DNA of 64,000 bases from Paraneptunicella aestuarii (GTDB lineage: Bacteria > Pseudomonadota > Gammaproteobacteria > Enterobacterales > Alteromonadaceae), in the NCBI RefSeq assembly GCF_019900845.1, contig NZ_CP074570.1, positions 1,860,001 to 1,924,000 of the forward strand, given 5' to 3'. The notes under the pieces were generated by a model. That model searched no databases, was not told the origin of the DNA, and worked only from the letters and a program-made list of their open reading frames with translations. Positions 16,960 through 25,872 of this stretch are shown piece after piece (position 1 is the first letter of the stretch; every line of letters begins with the position of its first letter). The translations under genes were made by a program, and so were the position numbers.

Positions 16960-18213
16960 GTGAACGGTCTGGTTTGGCAACTCGCATTTCGATTCCGCAA
17001 GAGTAAAAAGCGCAGTGGGTTTACGTCGTTTATTGCTTCCTCGTCTACCGTCGGTATTGGTTTGGGATGTTTTGTACTGATATTGCTGTTATCGGTTATG
17101 AATGGCTTTGAACGTGAGCTAAAAGACCGTTTGTTAGTAGCGATTCCTCATGGTGAGTTGACTGCGGTTGACCCGGCTGGTTTGGCAGATTGGAAAAGTA
17201 TTATTGAACAGGCTAAACGCCATCCTCAAGTGGTTTCAGCTCAGCCTTTTATTAAGGCTACGGCATTGCTACAGCGAGGCAAAAAAACAAAGGCCGTTGA
17301 GCTGACTGCGATTGATCCCGCTTTGTCTCATCAGAACGAAGCGGCGCATATGGTCAATGAAGAAGCTTGGCAAACTTTCATTGCGACACCTTATGGTGTG
17401 TTACTTGGTCGCAAAGTGCTTAAACAGTTGGGCTTAAGTGTCGGTGACAAAGTTCAGGCTCTTTTACCCAGAAGAAGTGAGCCTGGAAGTAGTGATGGCT
17501 TAAAATTGTCTGCGCCGGAAACCATTTGGTTAACTGTTGTCGGGGAAGTGTCTCTGGGGGGAGAGCTGGACAGTTTTCTCGCTTATATGCATATGGATTT
17601 AGCCGCTGAAACCCTTTCTATTGCACAAGGGGCGCAAGGTATACGGTTAAACTATGTTGAGCCTTTTGATGCCAGAATGACGACTCGTAGATTGGCCTAT
17701 GAATTGTCGCAACAGGTATACATCTCTGATTGGACTCGTACTCACGGGCACTTATATCAAGACATTCAGCTAGTCAGATCGGTTGTGTATCTGGCGTTGA
17801 TTTTAGTGATTGCGGTTGCCAGTTTTAATATTGTGTCTTCTCTTGTGATGTCGGTGAGTGAAAAGCAGGCTGAAATTGCCATGTTAAAAACCATGGGAGC
17901 CCGGTCGAACCTGATTGCCAGAGTGTTTATTTTGCAGGGCAGTTTAAATGGGGTAATTGGTGCGTTATTTGGTTCGGTCTCTGGTATTCTGGTGGCGTTG
18001 AATTTATCCGATATTGCTAAATTTATTGAGTCTTTATTCGGGGTAAAGTTGTTATCTGGAGATATTTACTTCATTGATTTTCTGCCGTCATTACTGCTTT
18101 GGCGAGACGTGTGGATTACTGTATCTATTTCGCTGCTATTAAGCGTACTTGCTACCATTTATCCTGCTCTTAGAGCCAGTAAAGTTGAGCCTGCCAAAGT
18201 GCTCGGTCATTAG
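16960..18213 (+). CDS. lolE: Lipoprotein-releasing ABC transporter permease LolE
   Basis: This 417-residue permease is paralogous to the upstream LolC: SVMNGFERELKDRLL near the N-terminus, a periplasmic domain, three C-terminal TM helices and the ending LYPALRASKVEPAKVL-like (IYPALRASKVEPAKVLGH). The start is GTG, with GGAGAG in the end of lolD as ribosome site. It completes the heteromeric LolCE membrane unit. Confidence 0.96.
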   Translation: MNGLVWQLAFRFRKSKKRSGFTSFIASSSTVGIGLGCFVLILLLSVMNGFERELKDRLLVAIPHGELTAVDPAGLADWKSIIEQAKRHPQVVSAQPFIKATALLQRGKKTKAVELTAIDPALSHQNEAAHMVNEEAWQTFIATPYGVLLGRKVLKQLGLSVGDKVQALLPRRSEPGSSDGLKLSAPETIWLTVVGEVSLGGELDSFLAYMHMDLAAETLSIAQGAQGIRLNYVEPFDARMTTRRLAYELSQQVYISDWTRTHGHLYQDIQLVRSVVYLALILVIAVASFNIVSSLVMSVSEKQAEIAMLKTMGARSNLIARVFILQGSLNGVIGALFGSVSGILVALNLSDIAKFIESLFGVKLLSGDIYFIDFLPSLLLWRDVWITVSISLLLSVLATIYPALRASKVEPAKVLGH

Positions 18214-18242
18214 TCACGCTGTTTTATATAGAGAATATTCAT

Positions 18243-18689
18243 ATGACAATGCAAGTTCATTTTGCCCGTAGTTCTGATGAATGGGAACGCTGTTATCCTG
18301 TGATGAAACAGCTTCGTCCACAATATGATTTGGCTTCATTTTGTGAACAGATAGCGGTTCAGGTGCAAGAGGGGTATCAACTTGCCTATGTCGAAATGAA
18401 TGGTCAGGTTATCGCGGTTGCCGGGTTTGTTATTGCGACCAAGTTAGCGTGGGGCAAGCATTTGTATGTAGATGATTTGGTGACGGATGATAACAAACGT
18501 TCAACAGGTGCAGGAAAGTGCTTGTTAGATGCGCTAATTGAATTCGCCAAGTCTCAGGATTGTCAGGAATTACATTTGGACTCAGGCGTGCAGCGGTTTG
18601 AAGCGCATCGTTTTTATTTGCGCGAAGGAATGCACATAACGAGTCATCATTTTCAGCTAAGATTAAAGGATGAAGTTAGACGTGGCTGA
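18243..18689 (+). CDS. GNAT family N-acetyltransferase
   Basis: This 148-residue acetyltransferase has the GNAT core. The beta-4 strand LYVDDLVTDDNKRSTGAGKCLLDALIEFA contains the acetyl-CoA loop (R-S-T-G-A-G-K replaces the usual Q/RxxGxG/A), followed by LHLDSGVQRFEAHRFYLREGM in the C-terminal half. The substrate is unknown. It lies 29 bp after lolE and overlaps the next gene, so it may ride on the lol transcript. Confidence 0.88.
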   Translation: MTMQVHFARSSDEWERCYPVMKQLRPQYDLASFCEQIAVQVQEGYQLAYVEMNGQVIAVAGFVIATKLAWGKHLYVDDLVTDDNKRSTGAGKCLLDALIEFAKSQDCQELHLDSGVQRFEAHRFYLREGMHITSHHFQLRLKDEVRRG

Positions 18690-19197
18690 ATCCGGGATTA
18701 TTCTTCCCATTCAATGTTACGACGAATTAGGTCGTATTAAACCGCCATCCTTGTTATGGCTAATTGTGCTGTTGTGCGCAAAGGCTTATTTCATTCTGAT
18801 TGTGTCATTAAGTAACTTTCAGGATCGCTCCTTGTTACTCTCTGTGTTTTACCCCGATACCAGAGATTTCTATTTGAATCTTGTGTTGGGAATACCGGGC
18901 GTTGTCGCCGCATTGATGGTGTCCTTTAGAGAAACCTGGTTAAAGCTAAACTGGCGTTTTATGTTTAGTTTGGTCAAACCTATGTTATTGCTGTCTCTTT
19001 TCGGTGATTTGGCGTTGCATATTATGATGGCTATGGATGTTCATTGGCGGTTTGTTTGGTCAATAGCTTTGTCTATTGTTGTTGTTGTGTTGGGTATTAT
19101 GTATTGCCTGCGCAGCAAGCGACTGGCTTATTTTTCCGAAGACTGGAGAACTTTTGAGGAACCCGTTATGGAAGATAAAGCTAGCGATATAAAGTAG
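18670..19197 (+). CDS. DUF2919-like (YfeZ-type) inner-membrane protein
   Basis: This 175-residue protein has four predicted membrane helices (about residues 30-50, 70-90, 105-120 and 125-150). The N-terminal signature CYDELGRIKPPSLLWLIVLLCAKAY matches the YfeZ/DUF2919 family of unknown function. The ATG start lies inside the GNAT gene (20-bp overlap); GTG at 18682 is an alternative start. Nothing suggests a specific role. Confidence 0.75.
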   Translation: MKLDVAESGIILPIQCYDELGRIKPPSLLWLIVLLCAKAYFILIVSLSNFQDRSLLLSVFYPDTRDFYLNLVLGIPGVVAALMVSFRETWLKLNWRFMFSLVKPMLLLSLFGDLALHIMMAMDVHWRFVWSIALSIVVVVLGIMYCLRSKRLAYFSEDWRTFEEPVMEDKASDIK

Positions 19198-19324
19198 CTC
19201 GGGAAAAATTCCGGAAGTTTGGATAGCAGGTATAGAAAACACTGAGGGCAACAAAATGAAACCGGCATTTACGGTAACTCTTTCTTATGTCCAGCCCTCA
19301 TTTCCAACTTCAATTTCAGGTTAA

Positions 19325-19738
19325 TTATTGAGTGGAATTGGATAGCGCCTGATCGAAGTATTTTTTAATGCTGATATTGCTGTCGTTTACCAAACGCTGA
19401 TAGCAAATTCCGGCAAATGCATAGGACTTTCCAGCGTATTCCAGCACAACATAAGGCGCGTCGGGATCGGCTTCATCATAACTCCATTCACCACCAACCA
19501 GCTTGCGGAATACTTCACCAACGTAAGCACCATAGAGATTACACAAGGTAAAAACGGCCTTGTCTTCAAGCGCTTGATCTTTATATCGACCTAACCAGCT
19601 TAGCAATACATCATCCACATATGAGATGCTTTCTGGAGTACCATTGAGTTTTACGTTGAATTCATCATGAGTGGTACTAATGGCATCTTGCGCACTGTCT
19701 GCCATTAGTTGATTTAGTTCTTCGCGTGTCATCCGCAT
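19325..19738 (-). CDS. Hypothetical cytoplasmic protein (137 residues)
   Basis: There is no signal peptide or membrane helix. The centre reads FTLCNLYGAYVGEVFRKLVGGEWSYDEADPD, followed by VVLEYAGKSYAFAGICYQRL, an alpha/beta pattern seen in small conserved proteins that may be related to DUF3806. The ATG is preceded by GGTGG. It stands alone, downstream of a LysR gene on the same strand. No function is assigned. Confidence 0.65.
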   Translation of the reverse strand: MRMTREELNQLMADSAQDAISTTHDEFNVKLNGTPESISYVDDVLLSWLGRYKDQALEDKAVFTLCNLYGAYVGEVFRKLVGGEWSYDEADPDAPYVVLEYAGKSYAFAGICYQRLVNDSNISIKKYFDQALSNSTQ

Positions 19739-19775
19739 TTTATTATTACCACCTGTCAGTCGTATTGTTATAAGA

Positions 19776-20669
19776 CTATTGGGTTATTTGCCTCTCAGCA
19801 AGGATCATTTCCGTTAACATCCGGGTTCCGGGCCCCATTCTATCAGGATGTGGATTAACCATCGACACCACAATGCGCCTGAAACTACTTCCTTTTATGG
19901 ATAATTGTGCCAGTGAGCCTTTTTTGAGCAAGGGCTGAACATAATGCGTTGGGAGCCAACAAAAACCAATACCTTCATGTAAAAGCTCAATAGCAGCGTG
20001 AAATTGGCTCACTGTCCAACGTTGTTCGGCCTTTAGCCATCCACGATTCTCAACAGGACTTTTGCCAGTGTCTTTTATCACTATTTGAATGTGTTGCAAC
20101 AATTCTTCTGGATCTATTGGAGATTCCAGGGTTGCGAGAGGGTGTTCAGGATGGCTCACAGCGATAAAATCAACCTCGACCAGCGGTTCGTATAAATGCC
20201 CTTTGGGAATGTTTGCTGTGAGTACGATATCCGCCCAGCCTTCAGTAATGGCTTCTTCTGTTCCTGTGAGCACGGTATCAATAATTTTTAGGCGACTGCC
20301 ACGGCAGTCATGTTGAAATTGCTTGAGAACAGGCAATAAATACTCTCTTGGGAAAGCCAAATCTAAAGCAATGGTAATTTCAGGCTCCCAACCCTGATTA
20401 ATGTTTTTAGCCAGTTCTTCCAAATCCTGAGCTGATTGGCTCAAGATCCGGCTTCGACGCAACATGACTTCACCCGCCGGTGTTAAAAAGGCTTTTCGAC
20501 CTTTGACTTCAAGTAGTTGCACATTGAGCTGATCTTGTAACTTGGCAACCGCATGGTTTAAGGAAGACTGACTCTTATTCAGAAGCTTTGCCGCATGAGC
20601 GTAACCACCGCTATCCACTACGGCTTGCAATATACGCCACTGTTCCAGCGTCGTTTTGGTGCGATACAT
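19776..20669 (-). CDS. LysR family transcriptional regulator
   Basis: This 297-residue regulator is the usual length. An N-terminal winged HTH (WRILQAVVDSGGYAHAAKLLNKSQSSLNHAVAKLQDQL) is followed by a linker helix and a periplasmic-binding-protein-like effector domain (about residues 92-290). No divergent target gene is next to it: the neighbours upstream and downstream are on the same strand. Its regulon is therefore not evident. Confidence 0.95.
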   Translation of the reverse strand: MYRTKTTLEQWRILQAVVDSGGYAHAAKLLNKSQSSLNHAVAKLQDQLNVQLLEVKGRKAFLTPAGEVMLRRSRILSQSAQDLEELAKNINQGWEPEITIALDLAFPREYLLPVLKQFQHDCRGSRLKIIDTVLTGTEEAITEGWADIVLTANIPKGHLYEPLVEVDFIAVSHPEHPLATLESPIDPEELLQHIQIVIKDTGKSPVENRGWLKAEQRWTVSQFHAAIELLHEGIGFCWLPTHYVQPLLKKGSLAQLSIKGSSFRRIVVSMVNPHPDRMGPGTRMLTEMILAERQITQ

Positions 20670-20888
20670 TAAGTGCCTGACAGTTCGATTTTTTGGAATG
20701 ATTGGCTTTTATGCTAGTGATATTCTTTCTGTTAGGCAAGTTACTTGAACTTGAATTGGAATAAAATAACCCCGAATACTAAGCTGTCGTGGACTATTAT
20801 ATGGGAGTCTTTAACTGAATATCTGCTAAATCAATCACATCCTTGCAAACCAATACCTGTTTGTTGACAGAGATAGATTGTTGGAACT

Positions 20889-22115
20889 TTATTTCTGCAC
20901 ATTGTTCCTGCCCGCTTTTTTGGCTTTGTAGAGAAGCTGATCGGCGGATTTCATGGTTTCGTCAAATGTGCTTTGTTTGTCTTTAAATGCGATGCCAAAG
21001 CTCATGGTGACATGAACTACCTTTTGTTGTGTTCCAGAAGATGGTTGTTTTAAATCCTTTTTCTTCGGTTTTTTGTCTGGGCGCTCTGCCTGACGGATCA
21101 CCATAGGATAATTGGCAATGCTTTCCCGCAATTCATCTACAATATCAAACACTTGCTCCGGATTTTTACCGGGAAACACCAAGGTGAATTCTTCACCGCC
21201 GTAGCGATAAGCTTTGCCGCCTTTTGACACTCTGTTGAGCTGTTGTGCCACCATTTTTAGCACCTGATCACCTACGTCATGACCATAGGTATCGTTAAAG
21301 GATTTAAAGTGATCAACATCAGCCATCACAATGCTGTAGTTATTACCAATCGCTCGGGTGAATTGTATGAGTGCTCGGCGTGAAGCTATGCCCGTCAGAT
21401 CGTCCTTGAATGCCATATTATGGCTATCGAACAATACAACGATGGAGCTTGCGACGGAAAATAACAGGCTGGCAAATCTCAGGACTTCGTTATTTTCGTA
21501 AAGCTGCAATATGAACATCATAACAATCATGCTTGCCAGTAGAGAATTACCGAGGCTGGCTTGCGTTAACATTCTTACCAGCAAGACCAATAGCAATATG
21601 GCAAATAGCAGAATTTCTGTGGTGCTGAATTGTGCGCGCCAGTGGGGTAGCCATTGATATAACGTGTTAGCCCAGTTTTGATATAGGTTGTTGCTTTGTA
21701 GATCTTGCCAGGTGAGTAAGGTAAAAGTGGCAACGGCAACCGCTATGAATAAGGCGATATCTTTCAGGACATTATATGGTCGTACTGCTTTGTTGCGCTT
21801 CCAAATGAGTACACCCAGGCAGCTGGCTACCAGTGGTAATAGCATCCAGGTTGTTAACCCTGTGTATTGATGAATGTCTGGTTTATCAAGGGAAAACAGC
21901 AGCAAGCTCCAAAACCCTGCGGCATAGACCAGGCGGCTGTGGTTAAATTGCAAAGCCAAAAGCAAGCTAATCCCTATTGCAACGTAAGGTAGCCAGCTTT
22001 TGCCATTTAACCAAAACAGGGTCTCGGCAGGAAATTGGGAAACAACCGTAAAGCCAAAAATGAGGATGATAAAAGGCAGTAATACGTTATTCAGTAATTC
22101 AGTCCAATATCTCAT
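20889..22115 (-). CDS. Membrane diguanylate cyclase (GGDEF)
   Basis: This 408-residue protein has about seven N-terminal TM helices (residues about 10-230) and a C-terminal GGDEF domain with VMADVDHFKSFNDTYGHDVGD and RYGGEEF, so it should make c-di-GMP. The inhibitory I-site RxxD before GGEEF is missing (SKGG in that place). A Lys-rich insert (RPDKKPKKKDLKQ) interrupts the domain before VTMSFGIAF. It follows an outer-membrane protein gene by 25 bp, so the two probably form an operon. Confidence 0.93.
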   Translation of the reverse strand: MRYWTELLNNVLLPFIILIFGFTVVSQFPAETLFWLNGKSWLPYVAIGISLLLALQFNHSRLVYAAGFWSLLLFSLDKPDIHQYTGLTTWMLLPLVASCLGVLIWKRNKAVRPYNVLKDIALFIAVAVATFTLLTWQDLQSNNLYQNWANTLYQWLPHWRAQFSTTEILLFAILLLVLLVRMLTQASLGNSLLASMIVMMFILQLYENNEVLRFASLLFSVASSIVVLFDSHNMAFKDDLTGIASRRALIQFTRAIGNNYSIVMADVDHFKSFNDTYGHDVGDQVLKMVAQQLNRVSKGGKAYRYGGEEFTLVFPGKNPEQVFDIVDELRESIANYPMVIRQAERPDKKPKKKDLKQPSSGTQQKVVHVTMSFGIAFKDKQSTFDETMKSADQLLYKAKKAGRNNVQK

Positions 22116-22140
22116 GGAGAGCTTAAAAATCCTTTACGTC

Positions 22141-23379
22141 TTAAAAGCGATACTGGACGACCCCTAATAATTGTTGCTGACGAACATTGGGATCCCAATA
22201 CCATTGCATTCGATTGGCTTGAAAAGAATCAAGATACAAATACTCAAGACCCAATTGTATATTGTCCTGCCAATCATAGCGATAGGAAAGGGTGAGAGCA
22301 TTGCCATCGCCGTTGTTATTGTCTTGCCAGTACATGTCCTTATCAATGGTTTTGAAATCATCTATACGGGCGCTAACACGATGTTGACCCGATTTATAAC
22401 TCACCATAGCGTACCAAGCCGTAAAATCGACATTCACTTTGCCAACGCCCATTGAGGTATTTCCATCCATTATCTGGGTGATAAAACGCCATTCCTGATT
22501 GAAACGATATTGCCAGGCAAGGCTATGGAAGATGGTTTTCCAGGCGTACTGCCCACCACGAGCCAGTACGGTTTCATCGGCTTGGTTATTGTAATGGTAG
22601 TAACGCAGGCGGGAGGTGTTTTTGTAATCCCAGTGAGCACCTACATAAAAGCCCCAGTTGCCATCAATTTCACGATAGGGATCGACCCAGGAAGCCTGTT
22701 TTTCCATAATGCCACCGGGTGCAATGGTGGGGTAATTGGCAAAGGGAACCACTTCATTGAAAAGCGTCTGTTTGTCATGTAGAGCCCAACCACGCCAACT
22801 CAAGATAGTACCGGTAGTGTCATTTGCCTTAAATACAGAACCCAGTAGAGTAAAGGTGTGAGGGCTGTTATGTGCTCTTCCGGGACGAATCAACTTTACT
22901 TCTGTGCCGATAGTTCGCAGTTCTTCTCCTATCCAGCTATTAATGGCTGAATTGGTATAGTTATAAGGAGATAACCAGCCAATATCAGGATTCTCCAAAC
23001 TCATTTCCGGGTAGAACATCCCGGCTTTAAATTGCCAACGATAATCAGGAGACCAAACAGGCGTGTATTTGATGAATGCCTGACTGAAATGAGTGAACGA
23101 TTTAGGCGAGTTGGTATGGTTTAACACCGCTTCCACTGAGGTGGTGGCGGTGAGATCTGAGTTTATTTTCAGCAACGCTTGAGCGATGGAGGCATTGTGT
23201 TCATCGTCGTAACGAAGCAAGCTCGTGCCTTTATACAGATAGCTTTTCTCGGAATCTGAATTTAACGCGATTTGACCTTGAACCAGTCCCTGAATTGACG
23301 TTTCTGCCTTACTCGTGAAACTAATACACAATATAAATACAGTGGTGAGCAGTTTAAGATAAGATTTATTGTTATTCAT
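22141..23379 (-). CDS. Putative outer-membrane beta-barrel protein
   Basis: This protein of about 412 residues has a signal peptide (NNNKSYLKLLTTVFILCISFTSKA). The mature chain is rich in Tyr/Trp and alternating strands (WQFKAGMFYPEMSLENPDIGW, WQYRFNQEWRFITQI, YRYDWQDNIQLGLEYLYL) and ends QLLGVVQYRF with a terminal Phe, as in outer-membrane barrels. A GTG 15 bp upstream is an alternative start. It is the first gene of a two-gene unit with a membrane diguanylate cyclase. It is probably a porin-like protein of unknown substrate. Confidence 0.75.
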   Translation of the reverse strand: MNNNKSYLKLLTTVFILCISFTSKAETSIQGLVQGQIALNSDSEKSYLYKGTSLLRYDDEHNASIAQALLKINSDLTATTSVEAVLNHTNSPKSFTHFSQAFIKYTPVWSPDYRWQFKAGMFYPEMSLENPDIGWLSPYNYTNSAINSWIGEELRTIGTEVKLIRPGRAHNSPHTFTLLGSVFKANDTTGTILSWRGWALHDKQTLFNEVVPFANYPTIAPGGIMEKQASWVDPYREIDGNWGFYVGAHWDYKNTSRLRYYHYNNQADETVLARGGQYAWKTIFHSLAWQYRFNQEWRFITQIMDGNTSMGVGKVNVDFTAWYAMVSYKSGQHRVSARIDDFKTIDKDMYWQDNNNGDGNALTLSYRYDWQDNIQLGLEYLYLDSFQANRMQWYWDPNVRQQQLLGVVQYRF

Positions 23380-23499
23380 ATTATTGATCTTCACGGCACA
23401 AGTTTCGCTTTCTACTGATAGAGCATTGTAAACTCTAAACTTTGTTTAATGTAATGGTGTAGTACGTTTCTATTGTACGCTGAAGTGGAAGAAAAAGTT

Positions 23500-24729
23500 T
23501 CACACCAAGGATAATAAAGTTTGTGTCAGCTTTTCCGGGTCATACTTTTCTGGAACATGCTTGTTTGAAGAGGGGGAGGGCAAGTGTTCCTCTGATACCA
23601 AATCAGCACGAATAATTTGAATGCCTGATTGCTGCCATTTTTCTGTGGATATATTGCCGGTGTAGTATTCATCGTGTTGATCAAGTAACACATGAGTAAG
23701 CATTCCGTTATATGGTGATGATTTTGCATCCCTTCCAGAACGGTTTTGGTTTAAAAACTCAAGCAATTTATTGATGCTTTGCTCTGTCGTCAGTCCAATC
23801 GATTCAGGATCTTTACCCAGATTAGGGACATATACTTTGGGATTTCCATTGACTGCGATGGCGTCGCAAACACCGGTAGGCATCAAATTAGCCAGCAGAC
23901 TGGAGTAGAAGCTTCCGGGTGGAAAACAAATAAGCTCGGCTTGTTCTATTTTGCTTTGTATATCTTGAGATATAGTGCTTTTCACTTCATGTCGTTCATT
24001 TAAAGCATGAGAAAGAGTGATGTTGTTTATTGGGCTGTTGATGGGAGGGTGTTCTTTTCCTGTTATTAAATGCTGGCCAATCAGCGTGTCGCCATTTTCC
24101 AGTTCCGCAACCAGATGATGGTTGTCTTCAACCGTTAAAGCCACTGAGCCTCTCACGGCTACCAGTTTTGAGAACAGATATACAATAGGGTCGATTTGTC
24201 TGTCGCTGTTCAGATAACCGCCGGTCAGGATCAAGTTGCCAATACTGGCACCTCGCAAATCGAAATTATCAGGTTTGTGTTTTCCGAAAGAGGCGAGTTG
24301 TTGCTGAATGAGCTGGCGCATAGGCTCAGATACAGCAGCGATTAATGGATGACGACCTTGAATAAGAGCATCAAGTTCTTGCTGCAATTCCGCTTGATAG
24401 GCTTTTTTACTGAGCCGATAAATGAACAGTTCATATACTTCTGGCATGCCTTTAGTGCCTTCATCTGCCAGTGCCATAAGGCGAGCTCGTAAATCGCCAA
24501 TTGCAGGCATGGAAAAGGCCTTTCTGAGTTCTGCGGAACTGCCACCAGAATCGAAAGGAGTCATCAAGTGAGTAGAATTGTGGGTGTAATTCTTTAAGCG
24601 GCGGCAGAACTGATGGATAGCCGTGCCGCCCGTAAAAAACAGGACGTTAGGCCCAAGGTCAGGGGCTTTACGATAGCGTTCCAGACGAACATGATCCGGA
24701 ATTTTGATTGTGCGTTTTACGGTATGCAA
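23500..24729 (-). CDS. CofD/YvcK-like protein (GAK-type CofD homologue)
   Basis: This 409-residue protein of the CofD/YvcK superfamily shows VLFFTGGTAIHQFCRRLKNYTHNSTHLMTPFDSGGSSAELR-type signatures: a nucleotide-binding GGT, the DSGGSS motif and AIGDLRARLMALAD. NLILTGGYLN and ICFPPGSFYSSLLANL follow. CofD is a phospholactate transferase and YvcK affects cell-wall and carbon metabolism; this variant resembles the CofD-like member of the GAK system, but no partner gene lies nearby. The only available start is TTG (an in-frame stop lies a few codons upstream), with no clear ribosome site. Confidence 0.82.
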   Translation of the reverse strand: MHTVKRTIKIPDHVRLERYRKAPDLGPNVLFFTGGTAIHQFCRRLKNYTHNSTHLMTPFDSGGSSAELRKAFSMPAIGDLRARLMALADEGTKGMPEVYELFIYRLSKKAYQAELQQELDALIQGRHPLIAAVSEPMRQLIQQQLASFGKHKPDNFDLRGASIGNLILTGGYLNSDRQIDPIVYLFSKLVAVRGSVALTVEDNHHLVAELENGDTLIGQHLITGKEHPPINSPINNITLSHALNERHEVKSTISQDIQSKIEQAELICFPPGSFYSSLLANLMPTGVCDAIAVNGNPKVYVPNLGKDPESIGLTTEQSINKLLEFLNQNRSGRDAKSSPYNGMLTHVLLDQHDEYYTGNISTEKWQQSGIQIIRADLVSEEHLPSPSSNKHVPEKYDPEKLTQTLLSLV

Positions 24730-24854
24730 TGTATTTAAGTATTTATTTTATTGTTTTTGTTAGCGCTTAAGCTGTTTACTTTAGCAGATGAAAGAAAATA
24801 GAACAGGGCGATTACATTGTTTTACACAGCAAGACTAAGGAAAAACAAGCAGGG

Positions 24855-24884
24855 GAAAAACAGTGCGAGACATGCTCGCACTGT
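24855..24884 (-). terminator. Terminator of the liu operon
   Basis: ACAGTGCGAG and CTCGCACTGT form a 10-bp perfect stem with a 5-nt loop. On the minus strand the stem is followed by TTTTTCCCC. It lies 8 bp past the liuE stop codon and is well placed to end the leftward liu transcript. Confidence 0.85.
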
Positions 24885-24891
24885 GAAAAGA

Positions 24892-25869
24892 TTAGAATGT
24901 CGTTTTTACCATATTCTGTGGTGCGACATTGCCATACATAATGGCTTTGGCTATTTTCGATTGTGGATCTTTGCCGATGGCTTTAGTGATATCGCGGCCG
25001 ACCTGAGCTAATTGCGCCAAATCAATACCTGTTTCAATCCCCATACCATGTAACAGATACACCACATCTTCTGTACCCACATTACCTGAAGCGCACCCAG
25101 CATAAGGGCAACCGCCCAGTCCAGCGACTGAACTGTCGATAGTGCTAATCCCCATTTGCAGTGCCATCAGGATGTTACTCAAGGCCATACCGAAGGTGTC
25201 GTGAAAATGTACCGCAACTTTCTCGACAGGCACATGCTCAAAGACAGCACTTAACATGCGTTGTACTTTAATGGGTGTACCTACGCCGACGGTATCGCCC
25301 AGCGATACTTCGTAACAGCCAAGGTCGTAAAGAATCTTGGCGACTTCGGCAACTTTGGCTGGTTCAACTTCACCTTCATAGGGGCAACCAACAACACAGG
25401 AGACATAACCACGAACAGGTATGCCTTTTTCCTTTGCTGCTTCAATAATGGGTACGAAACGTTCGATACTTTCCGCAATTGAACAGTTAATGTTCTTTTG
25501 AGTGAAGGTTTCCGAAGCTGCGCCAAATACCGCAATTTCGTCTGCACCGCATTCTACCGCCGCTTCAAACCCTTTCATATTAGGTGTTAGGGCGGTGTAA
25601 ACTACACCGGGCTTACGAGTGATTCGTTTGAATAGCTCGGAACTGTCTGCCATTTGAGGCACCCATTTGGGAGAGACAAATGCACCTGTTTCGATTTTCT
25701 TCAAACCTGCGTTGGCGAGCCCTTCAACCAGACGAATTTTGTCTTCCAGTTGAATGTCGGCTTGTTCGTTTTGTAATCCATCCCGGGGGCCCATCTCAAA
25801 AATGGTAACACTGTTGGGGTACCTCTCAGAGAAAGACGACCCTGAAAACGAGGGTGAAACTGAACCCAT
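24892..25869 (-). CDS. liuE: Hydroxymethylglutaryl-CoA lyase
   Basis: This 325-residue HMG-CoA lyase cleaves HMG-CoA to acetyl-CoA and acetoacetate, the last step of leucine breakdown. It has the TIM-barrel signature EMGPRDGLQNEQ, the metal-site VHFHDTFGMALSN, and the catalytic-Cys loop GLGGCPYAGCASGNVGTED. The ATG with GAGGAAT upstream is preferred over a TTG one codon earlier. It begins 3 bp beyond the liuD stop, so translation is coupled. It is the last gene of the liu operon. Confidence 0.97.
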   Translation of the reverse strand: MGSVSPSFSGSSFSERYPNSVTIFEMGPRDGLQNEQADIQLEDKIRLVEGLANAGLKKIETGAFVSPKWVPQMADSSELFKRITRKPGVVYTALTPNMKGFEAAVECGADEIAVFGAASETFTQKNINCSIAESIERFVPIIEAAKEKGIPVRGYVSCVVGCPYEGEVEPAKVAEVAKILYDLGCYEVSLGDTVGVGTPIKVQRMLSAVFEHVPVEKVAVHFHDTFGMALSNILMALQMGISTIDSSVAGLGGCPYAGCASGNVGTEDVVYLLHGMGIETGIDLAQLAQVGRDITKAIGKDPQSKIAKAIMYGNVAPQNMVKTTF

Positions 25870-25872
25870 CAA

